NCBI RefSeq assembly: GCF_007625205.1
Contig: NZ_VMNI01000002.1
Coordinates: 1 to 64,000, forward strand
Reading direction: 5' to 3'
Length of the DNA: 64,000 nt
DNA from: Denitromonas ohlonensis
GTDB taxonomy: Bacteria > Pseudomonadota > Gammaproteobacteria > Burkholderiales > Rhodocyclaceae
Each line of letters starts with the position of its first letter. Within the stretch, counting starts at the first letter, position 1. The position numbers were made by a program, and so were the translations under genes. The notes beneath the pieces were generated by a model. It did no database searches, was not told the origin of the DNA, and saw only the letters and a program-made list of their open reading frames with translations. Shown piece after piece: positions 1 to 6,999 of this stretch.

Positions 1-1
1 C

Positions 2-643
2 ACCCTCAGCGCCACCATCGGTGAAACGGCCAGCTGGTTCAGCCACGCCGGCGGCATCAAGACCATCGCCGCCGCAGGCCGACACACCATCCAGGCCCAC
101 ACCGCCGCCATGGCCGTTCACGCCGACAAGGCGGTGAGCATTACCAGTTCAAACAACGAAATCCGCATCCTCGCCAAGGGCCAAATCGTACTCAAGGCTG
201 GCCAAAGCTCGGTGACGCTCTCAGGCGGCGACATCACCTTCGCCTGCCCCGGCACCTTCTCGGTCAAGGGCGGGGGGAATGCGTTTCAGGGGCCGGGGCG
301 GGGGAGCGCCAGTCTTTACGGATTGCCAATGGGGACGGTGGTCGAGGTTCCTCACTGGATCGAAGTCGAGCGCAAGTACTACGACGGTTCCGCCGTTCAG
401 GGGGCTCCAGTAGAAATCACGTTCGCCGGCGGAACGATTCGCACAGCACGCTTGAACGAGGCGGGCTTTGCCCGCGTTGAAGGAACACCAGGGGGTCTGG
501 CGGAGATCGAAATTGGTGAAGATGCGAGGTCATGGACACTGGACGACAGCGCCCAACCCCAGGCCAATCCAGCGTACGGAAAACGACTGAGCGAAGAACA
601 AGCCGTCGCACTTTTTGAGCTGTACACAAGGGAGATCGTCTGA
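2..643 (+). CDS. vgrG: Type VI secretion VgrG spike protein, C-terminal part (partial)
   Basis: The reading frame is open from the first bases of the window, so only the last 213 residues are present and the start lies upstream. The visible part begins in a repetitive beta-strand region (runs such as AGRHTIQAH, DKAVSITSSNNEIRILAKG, SGGDITFACPGTFSVKG) typical of the DUF2345 domain that follows the gp5-like needle in VgrG proteins. It then has about 110 residues of tail, which in this family often carries or docks the effector. VgrG trimers tip the Hcp tube of the type VI secretion system. The stop overlaps the next ATG (TGATG at 641-645), so the downstream cargo gene is probably translationally coupled. 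The family call is firm for the DUF2345 part; the role of the tail is inferred. Confidence 0.85.
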   Translation, partial: TLSATIGETASWFSHAGGIKTIAAAGRHTIQAHTAAMAVHADKAVSITSSNNEIRILAKGQIVLKAGQSSVTLSGGDITFACPGTFSVKGGGNAFQGPGRGSASLYGLPMGTVVEVPHWIEVERKYYDGSAVQGAPVEITFAGGTIRTARLNEAGFARVEGTPGGLAEIEIGEDARSWTLDDSAQPQANPAYGKRLSEEQAVALFELYTREIV

Positions 644-1773
644 TGGACGAGGCGCTCGACTGGTTCTGGGGCGTCCTGCAAGGCGACTTCAACGAAGAGC
701 CCAGCCTGTCGCAAACCATCGTGTCAGGCATCATCACCGCCATTCCGATCATCGACCAGATTGCTGATGTGCGGGACGTAATCGCCAATCTGCACCAACT
801 GTCGAAAGACTCGAAAGACACTTGGAAGTGGGTCGCGCTGGCGATCACGCTGATCGGCCTGATCCCTATACTTGGGAGCGTCCTGAAAGGCGTTTTCAAA
901 ATCCTGATCCAGTTCGTCCGCAAAGGCGGCAAACATGCTGACGAAGCGCTGGAGATGATTCTTGCCGTGGTGCGCGGGGCCGGCAAGGGCGACCCGGTCA
1001 AGTGGCTCAAATCCCTCCCGATGGACGACTACGCCCGGCAGGCATTGAAGAACTTCAACGAGATTGTCAACAAGCTCAAACTGGGTGTCTCGGATGTGCG
1101 TCACATGTGGCTGGCGAAAGCCGTATTTGGCGACAAGCTCAAGCGCCTGGAACTCGTTGAACAGCAAATCGACAAACTCAAAGCCTTGGGCCAGAGCAAG
1201 ATCCCCGAAGCGATGCGCTTCCTCAAGAAGGAACTGGACGAACTGCTCGCTCGCGCCAAACCGGCAAGATTGGACGGCACAGCCGATGCAACGAATACCC
1301 TGGCGCACAGCGCCAAGCCATTGATACGCCTTGACTATGAAGTCGCTGTTCGCCGTCGCATTGGCGCAAAAGTGGAAAGCATGAAGGCTGCGGGCCGGAG
1401 TTCCGAGGATATAGCCCGATTCGCCCACGCAGAACGGCGAGCCATTGGCAAAGAAGCGAAAGATGCAACGGACGCTGACTTGGCGGAAGTTATCTACAGA
1501 AGAAACCAGAAAACATATGGCGACCCTCTTGGGCCAAAATATGAAGACTTGCGCCGCGGCACACGAATTGACGAGCACGGCGATGAGATTAAAGTCGGGC
1601 GCGGCAAACCCAAAACCAACGAAGAAATCATCGAAGGTGCCCAACGCACCGGGGGTGACGATTTTCCCTGGGACCGTATTCTCGAGTACAACAGCGCCAA
1701 GCAGTCCGGTGATGCAGATCGCGCCAAAGCGTTACTCGCGGAGATCGACAGGATCGTAAATGGAGGGAAATAA
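643..1773 (+). CDS. Probable VgrG-linked T6SS effector with uncharacterised C-terminal toxin-like domain
   Basis: 376 residues, starting one base inside the vgrG stop. Residues about 27-55 (IPIIDQIADVRDVIANL) followed by a strongly hydrophobic stretch at about 65-90 (WVALAITLIGLIPILGSVLKG) resemble the pre-toxin region I remember from VgrG/PAAR-linked effectors. A charged helical middle follows (about 120-210, EEQ/KKELDELL type). The last 140 residues look like a separate polymorphic-toxin domain, with FAHAERRAIGKEAKD, a YGDPLGPKYEDLR motif and a late GGDDFPWDR. No PAAR or MIX motif is seen, so delivery probably relies on the VgrG tail. No enzymatic class can be assigned from the sequence. 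The adjoining smaller, more AT-rich gene is the obvious immunity candidate. Effector status is inferred from position and architecture. Confidence 0.65.
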   Translation: MDEALDWFWGVLQGDFNEEPSLSQTIVSGIITAIPIIDQIADVRDVIANLHQLSKDSKDTWKWVALAITLIGLIPILGSVLKGVFKILIQFVRKGGKHADEALEMILAVVRGAGKGDPVKWLKSLPMDDYARQALKNFNEIVNKLKLGVSDVRHMWLAKAVFGDKLKRLELVEQQIDKLKALGQSKIPEAMRFLKKELDELLARAKPARLDGTADATNTLAHSAKPLIRLDYEVAVRRRIGAKVESMKAAGRSSEDIARFAHAERRAIGKEAKDATDADLAEVIYRRNQKTYGDPLGPKYEDLRRGTRIDEHGDEIKVGRGKPKTNEEIIEGAQRTGGDDFPWDRILEYNSAKQSGDADRAKALLAEIDRIVNGGK

Positions 1774-1776
1774 GCG

Positions 1777-2511
1777 ATGAATCTTAACGTACTTCTGTGT
1801 CGCCATCACACGGCAGACGATGTCATTTCCCTTTCAATGAGCACTGGTGACTGGTTCTCTGTGGAAGAACGAGACGCGCCTAGCGATGGCGAGGTGCCAC
1901 TCGATGCCCGTTTCGATATGGCCATTCGCGGGACCTACTATCAGGGCGATACTGTTCGCTACTGCGCGTACTGGGATTACTCAGATCGATTTTGCTTTCG
2001 AGACAATCACGATCAGATAACCCCCCTATTTGAGCGGGCTCGCAATGGGAAAATTCGAGCCCTGCATACATCCATTGATGCTGTGGTCGAACCGGCTAAA
2101 AAGCCGTCGGGGGCGCTGGAGCAAGGGAAAAGCCGGTTTAAGCTCGTTGTTGACGGAAAAGTAACGACGGATGTCGTTTACGAATCACAATTATTCCTGC
2201 GCCTGTATGGTGCAGACGTAACGCCTTTTTCAGACCGCACTTTGGGAAGCTGGGATTTTTTTGTCGGCGTCGCAGAGGCGGTCCACTGCCTCTCATCCGA
2301 GCATACACATCCTGAGAAATCAGAAACTGCCAAACATGAATGGGCCAACGTAAGTCTCCCGATTTCTCAACACTCGGGTGAAGTATGTGAAAAGAATGGT
2401 CGATGGGGTCGGGTTGACGATCTCAAGGAATCTCATCTTCTATGGAAAGGCGAAAGGATGCCCAGAAATCACGGAAAAAACGTAGATTGGGTATGGCTGG
2501 GACCAAGCTAG
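1777..2511 (+). CDS. Probable immunity protein for the T6SS effector
   Basis: 244 residues, starting 3 bp after the effector stop. It has no signal peptide or membrane segment, so it should act in the cytoplasm. The base composition is visibly more AT-rich than the flanking genes, as is common for acquired immunity genes. The C-terminal segment (residues about 197-244: HSGEVCEKNGRWGR, LLWKGERMPRNHG, VDWVWL) has the Cys/Gly/Trp and Gly-Glu-x-Met-Pro pattern I recall from C-termini of T6SS-associated Imm71/72-like proteins. That is recognition from memory, not a search. If the pair is genuine, this protein would bind and neutralise the toxin domain of the preceding gene. Confidence 0.55.
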   Translation: MNLNVLLCRHHTADDVISLSMSTGDWFSVEERDAPSDGEVPLDARFDMAIRGTYYQGDTVRYCAYWDYSDRFCFRDNHDQITPLFERARNGKIRALHTSIDAVVEPAKKPSGALEQGKSRFKLVVDGKVTTDVVYESQLFLRLYGADVTPFSDRTLGSWDFFVGVAEAVHCLSSEHTHPEKSETAKHEWANVSLPISQHSGEVCEKNGRWGRVDDLKESHLLWKGERMPRNHGKNVDWVWLGPS

Positions 2512-2751
2512 CATTTCGGCATGTGCTCACAATGTGGGGTTACCAGTGGCCTGCCCCTGCATGAAGGACGAAAGGCATTGTGGGTTTGGTGCCGGACGGT
2601 ATGAGCATTCAAAGCACGACGCAGCGGTGCCGTGCGGTCATTTCGAGATTGAACGGTTCCAGCGTTAGTTCAGGCTCCGACGCCTGGTTCGGGCGTGTCA
2701 TAAAAAATGGTGAAAATCTAAATTTGAAATAGACCGCACTACGGAACGCCA
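2512..2751. other. Intergenic region after the T6SS module, no feature recognised
   Basis: 240 bp between the immunity candidate and the HD-domain gene. There is an AT-rich patch at about 2700-2735 that could hold the promoter of the next gene, and a weak hairpin (CAGGC/GCCTG) near 2670-2685. No tRNA, transposase remnant or clear terminator was seen. Confidence 0.4.
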
Positions 2752-3351
2752 ATGCCTCAACTCCCATGTCCGCCTGCCGCGCTGCGCGAGGCGTTGATCT
2801 CGCGATATTCGGAACCGCACCGGCACTACCACACGCTCGATCATATCTACGCGATGTTGAAGCACTTTGCCGCGTTTGGCTCGCTGTGCCGGCAGCCTGA
2901 GTTGATCGATGCCGCGATATGGTTTCATGATGCGATTTACAACCCGACGCGTCGCGACAACGAAGCACGATCTGCCGATCTGGCGACTGAATATCTGAGC
3001 GACATCGGCTGGTCTGACGACGCCTGTCGGCGGGTCGCGTCCTTGATTCATATGACCGCAAAACACGCGGCGCTGCCAGGCGACTACGATGCTGCGCTGC
3101 TGATGGATCTGGATCTTTCGATTCTCGCCGCGGAACCGAGCGCCTACGATGATTACGTCGATCGAATCCGTCGCGAGTATGCACATGTGTCAGACGACGT
3201 ATTTGGTGCCGGGCGACAGGCGTTCATCACCCACCTGTTGGCGCGCACGCATATCTACGCTACACCGGCGCTATTTGAGGCTTGGGAAGGCTTGGCGCGA
3301 CGCAATCTTGAGCGTGAACGCCGTGTTTTGACCGGCGGCGGCTATGCGTGA
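2752..3351 (+). CDS. HD-domain predicted metal-dependent phosphohydrolase
   Basis: 199 residues. Near the N-terminus it shows the signature of the COG4339-type HD family: YSEPHRHYHTLDHI at about 19-32 and AAIWFHDAIYNP at about 54-65, which supply His and Asp ligands for a two-metal centre. A later HMTAKH (about 97-102) and LMDLDLSILA (about 116-125) complete the usual set of metal and phosphate residues. The length matches the family. Substrate is unknown; relatives are described only as predicted phosphohydrolases. The gene stands alone between the T6SS module and the convergent protease gene. Confidence 0.8.
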   Translation: MPQLPCPPAALREALISRYSEPHRHYHTLDHIYAMLKHFAAFGSLCRQPELIDAAIWFHDAIYNPTRRDNEARSADLATEYLSDIGWSDDACRRVASLIHMTAKHAALPGDYDAALLMDLDLSILAAEPSAYDDYVDRIRREYAHVSDDVFGAGRQAFITHLLARTHIYATPALFEAWEGLARRNLERERRVLTGGGYA

Positions 3352-3425
3352 CCGCCCTGACGCATCGATCGGGGCCACCACGCAGCACACCTCAGACGCC
3401 TCGACTCGCGCAGTGCCCCCAGCCG

Positions 3426-4550
3426 CTACAGCGCCGGAATATCCTCGACCGGAATCGCGAACCCGATCCCCTGCGTCCCGAGCAATACCGCCGTATTCAC
3501 GCCGACGACATCGCCCACTTCGGTGATCAATGGGCCGCCGCTATTGCCGGGATTGATTGGGGCATCAGTCTGGAGATATCGCCTCTCGCCTTCGTCCCGG
3601 TAGCCAGAAAAAACACCCCCGGTGACGGTATAAGTCAGGCCCGAAGGGCTGCCGACGGTGTATAGCCGTTCGCCCTGACTGAGAGCAGCACTTTGTCCGC
3701 GTTTGATGTAGGGGCAGTTGCTGGCGGGCAGCCTGAAGCTGGCAAGGTCGCGCTCGTCGACGTATTCAATCTGATTGACGTCGAATTGGGTGCCATCAAC
3801 CAGCGACACCTTGTAGGTTGCCATGCGGGCGTAGAGCGCGGTTTTGCTGATCTCGTCATTGACTTGCTGGCGCACAGCCTCGGGGAGCGTGCGTATGCTT
3901 TCCTTCACCTTGTCGATCTTGATCTGCAGCGTCAGCGCACCACCGCTGCCCTTGCCGTTGCGAGCAACTTCCTCTCGATACGCCGCCGACAAGGCCTTGA
4001 GATCCTGCAGCAACTCGCTTTGCTGGCGCGCAAATTCTTTGGCGATCAGGGGAGATTGTTCTGCGGCGCGCCTGGCGCTGGCGCTATCGAAATGCAGCAC
4101 ATGGCGATTGGTCACGACCCGGCAATCGGCGCTCACGATAAAGCCCGATCCGAGGCTGCCCCATGGCGTCTGGATGAACACCGTGGCGTTGCGCGCGGCT
4201 TCGATTGCGTTGCGTGGTGGGTGAGATTTGTTGAGCTTGGCGGCAATACCGCCTTGTGGCTGCGATGGCGTCGAAGCAACCGCTGCTGGCGCCCCCTCAA
4301 CTGGAGCGGTGTCGGCCCCGTCGCCGCCAAAGATGGCAAAGGCGCCGCCCAACACGATGACCAGCGCAATCGCGCTTTTAACAAGAGGGAACCCCGGCGC
4401 ATCGTCACCACCGCTGCGCCGGGGCGCGCGTTTCGCAGAAGCCATGGCTTCCTTCTCGGCGAGATACTGCGCATATTTTTCGAAGAACACGCCGCAGGAT
4501 TCGCACTGCTCGGTGTTCGACTGGCTATGTCCGCACTTGGGGCAATCCAT
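3426..4550 (-). CDS. Membrane-tethered trypsin-like serine protease with N-terminal zinc ribbon
   Basis: 374 residues. The N-terminus is a CxxC...CxxC zinc ribbon (Cys 3, 6, 16, 19). A basic linker and one membrane segment at about 57-74 (SAIALVIVLGGAFAIFGG) follow, then a trypsin-like domain. His is at 150 in VVTNRHVL, a candidate Asp is in YVDERDLASF, and Ser is in NPGNSGGPL. A helical insert of about 75 residues lies between the His and Asp regions. No PDZ domain is present, unlike DegP/DegQ. ATG at 4550 is chosen because GAGAGA lies just upstream; a TTG 12 nt earlier is less likely. It lies 83 bp downstream of the ABC permease genes on the same strand, so it may share their transcript. 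Confidence 0.8.
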   Translation of the reverse strand: MDCPKCGHSQSNTEQCESCGVFFEKYAQYLAEKEAMASAKRAPRRSGGDDAPGFPLVKSAIALVIVLGGAFAIFGGDGADTAPVEGAPAAVASTPSQPQGGIAAKLNKSHPPRNAIEAARNATVFIQTPWGSLGSGFIVSADCRVVTNRHVLHFDSASARRAAEQSPLIAKEFARQQSELLQDLKALSAAYREEVARNGKGSGGALTLQIKIDKVKESIRTLPEAVRQQVNDEISKTALYARMATYKVSLVDGTQFDVNQIEYVDERDLASFRLPASNCPYIKRGQSAALSQGERLYTVGSPSGLTYTVTGGVFSGYRDEGERRYLQTDAPINPGNSGGPLITEVGDVVGVNTAVLLGTQGIGFAIPVEDIPAL

Positions 4551-4633
4551 TGTCTCTCGCAAATTTACGTAAGACCGAATGCCAGCCTTTCTCTGGCCAC
4601 GGTCGAGTCGGTGCTGTCGCGCGTCCCCTGAGC

Positions 4634-6022
4634 TTAGCCGGCCCGAGGATCGAAGGCGTCACGCACGACGTCGGCAAGCAAATTAGCGGCAAGCACCAGC
4701 ACAAACATGAACACAAACGCCGCCGCCAGAGACCACCACACCATCGGGTCGCGGGCCAACTCCATGCGCGCGGCGTTGATCAGCGTGCCAAAGCTCGCCA
4801 TGTTGGGATCGACGCCAATGCCCACATAGGACAACACGGCTTCGGCCAGTACCAGTCCGGAAAAGTCCATCACCAACGCGATGATCACGATGTGCATGAG
4901 ATTGGGCAGTACATGGCGCAACAGAATGCGCACCGTGGGCACGCCGAATGCCCGGGCGGCCTGCACATACTCCAGCTCCCGCAACTTCAGGGTTTCGCCT
5001 CTGAGCAGACGGCACAACCCGGTCCAGCTGGTCATGCCAAGAATGAAGCACAACGCCAGCAGCCGCGCATCGGATCGCTCGGCCGCGGTGGCAAACCACT
5101 CGGGGTGGTTTTCGATGAATACCTGCATCATCAACACTGCCGCAGCAATCAAGAGCACGCCGGGAATGGAGTTGAGCACGGTGTAGAGGTACTGGATGAC
5201 ATCATCAACCCACCCGCCGAAATAGCCGGCAAGAATGCCGAGCGCGATCGCCAGCGGGAGCGTCACCAGCGTGGTGAGCGTGCCGATCATCAACGCGGTG
5301 CGCACGCTCTTGAGGGTGAGGTAAAACACGTCCTGCCCGACCTTGTCGGTGCCGAACACGTGGTATCCCTGCGCCAGCGACAGCAGCATGCCCGCCACAA
5401 CGGCCACAATCGACCAGGTCAGCCAGGCACTGCGCCAGGCCAGTTGCGTCTGGCCGCGTATCAGACGGCCGACACCACCATTAAATACACTCAGCACGGC
5501 AGCGGCCAGCAGCGAGAGCCCGACACCCACCGCAGCGCCCCGCATGAGATGACTGGCGATATCAGCGCCATGATCCTGCGCTGCGTCCTCAAGATGTGCG
5601 CCACCATGGACCAGCCGCGGGAAGTCTCGCCGCTGACCGCCGTCAGGCAGTTCGACCGTCTCTTTGACGAAGGCATGCGTCGCGAGCGGCGCCGAATAGG
5701 TGCGCTCGACATCGGTCCGCTGACGGTGCATGACAACATCCAGCACGCTCGTCACTTCCGTGGCGTAGACCGTCTCCGTCTGCCCTGCCGTCGGCGGCAA
5801 AGCGGCGCGAAAATGCAGGCTGTCGAGAATGCCGATGAGAAGAAAGACCAGCAACACAACCATGGCGGCCATGCCTGCCGGGCGCTCCCCAACCCGCGCC
5901 CAGGAACGACGAAGGTGCGGACGGCGCCAGGCGTGCAGCGCACCGACGGCGAACGCGCCGAGCAGCAGGAAAAAGCAGGCATCGGTCCACAACACGACCG
6001 TTTCGAATCCGTGCTCGATCAT
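4634..6022 (-). CDS. Peptide/nickel-type ABC transporter permease (DppC/YejE-like)
   Basis: 462 residues, an inner-membrane permease of the binding-protein-dependent MetI-like superfamily. The C-terminal half carries the typical transmembrane core and the EAA-loop region (ELEYVQAARAFGVPTVRILLRHVLPN). The entry motif FGTDKVGQDVFY precedes it, as in DppC-type proteins. It is over 100 residues longer than typical DppC/YejE (about 300-340), because the first transmembrane helix is followed by a long periplasmic region and an extra membrane segment. The start overlaps the stop of the upstream permease gene by 4 nt. It would pair with the permease at 6019-6996 and the binding protein at 7000-9267. 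No ATPase gene adjoins. Confidence 0.88.
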   Translation of the reverse strand: MIEHGFETVVLWTDACFFLLLGAFAVGALHAWRRPHLRRSWARVGERPAGMAAMVVLLVFLLIGILDSLHFRAALPPTAGQTETVYATEVTSVLDVVMHRQRTDVERTYSAPLATHAFVKETVELPDGGQRRDFPRLVHGGAHLEDAAQDHGADIASHLMRGAAVGVGLSLLAAAVLSVFNGGVGRLIRGQTQLAWRSAWLTWSIVAVVAGMLLSLAQGYHVFGTDKVGQDVFYLTLKSVRTALMIGTLTTLVTLPLAIALGILAGYFGGWVDDVIQYLYTVLNSIPGVLLIAAAVLMMQVFIENHPEWFATAAERSDARLLALCFILGMTSWTGLCRLLRGETLKLRELEYVQAARAFGVPTVRILLRHVLPNLMHIVIIALVMDFSGLVLAEAVLSYVGIGVDPNMASFGTLINAARMELARDPMVWWSLAAAFVFMFVLVLAANLLADVVRDAFDPRAG

Positions 6023-6996
6023 TCGAACCTCACACGCGGATCCACCAGGGTGTAGGACAAATCAGTGAGAATCAGCCCCACGATGTAGAGCACCGAACCA
6101 ATAAACACCATCGCCCGCACCACGGCAAAGTCTTGCGCCTGAATGGCGTCGATGGTGTAGCTCCCCAGCCCCGGAATCCCAAAGAAGGATTCGATGATCA
6201 GGCTCCCCATGAACAGCAAGGGGATCACCACGACCACGCCGGTGAGGATGGGAATCATGGCGTTCTTGAGCACATGCCGGAACAGCACGGTCAGTTCGGA
6301 CACGCCTTTGGCGCGCGCCGTCCGGACATAGTCCCGAGAAATCTCTTCAAGAAAAATGGTGCGATACCACCGGGTGCTGCTGCCGATACCGCCAATCACG
6401 CCAAGCACCACCGGCAAGGCCAGGAAGCGCGGCGCATCCAGCCCGCCTCCGTAGCCCGAGATCGGCACCAGATGCCATATCTTAGATATCAACCACTGTC
6501 CGCCGATAATGTAGAACAGGCTTGAAATCGACATCATCGCGACACACACCACCACGCCCCAGAAATCGAGTGGCGTAGCGCGGAAGAACACCAGCATCAG
6601 CGCGAAGCTGACGGTAACGAACAAGCCCAATACAAAGGTCGGCAGCGCGATGGCCAGCGACGGCCCCATGCGCTGCTGGATCTCGCGCGCGATGTCCCGA
6701 CCGTCGTCGGCCGCACCAAAATCGAACACGAACATGCGCAGTGACTTGTCGAAGAATACGGTGTCAGTCAGCTGCGCGCCGCCCTCGGCGCTTTCATTGA
6801 AGAACAAGGGTTTGTCGTAGCCGCGCTCGACCTTCCAGCGTTCGATGGCTTCCGGTGTGACGCGCTTGACACCCAATTGCATCCGCGCCATGTCATCCGG
6901 CGTGTTGACCACGAAAAACAGGGCAAAGGTGAGCAGATTGACGCCCATCAGAATGGGCAGCGCATACAGCAGGCGGCGGACGAGATAGGCCCACAT
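6019..6996 (-). CDS. Peptide/nickel-type ABC transporter permease (DppB/YejB-like)
   Basis: 325 residues. The start MWAYLVRRLLYALPILMGVNLLTF is typical of DppB/OppB proteins: a first transmembrane helix, then a periplasmic loop (about 35-130), then the MetI-like core. The cytoplasmic coupling loop is visible as RDYVRTARAKGVSELTVLFRHVLKNAMIPI. It ends in a typical LTDLSYTLVDPRVRFE tail. The gene sits 3 bp after the binding-protein gene and overlaps the second permease by 4 nt, so the three genes form one operon. The substrate, an oligopeptide or similar solute, is inferred from family membership only. Confidence 0.9.
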   Translation of the reverse strand: MWAYLVRRLLYALPILMGVNLLTFALFFVVNTPDDMARMQLGVKRVTPEAIERWKVERGYDKPLFFNESAEGGAQLTDTVFFDKSLRMFVFDFGAADDGRDIAREIQQRMGPSLAIALPTFVLGLFVTVSFALMLVFFRATPLDFWGVVVCVAMMSISSLFYIIGGQWLISKIWHLVPISGYGGGLDAPRFLALPVVLGVIGGIGSSTRWYRTIFLEEISRDYVRTARAKGVSELTVLFRHVLKNAMIPILTGVVVVIPLLFMGSLIIESFFGIPGLGSYTIDAIQAQDFAVVRAMVFIGSVLYIVGLILTDLSYTLVDPRVRFE

Positions 6997-6999
6997 GGT

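Noticed and set aside
4550-6055. 501-residue plus-strand ORF opposite the ABC permease
   Set aside because: Composition is His/Arg/Gln-rich with no domain; it is the antisense shadow of the permease, which has clear family motifs.
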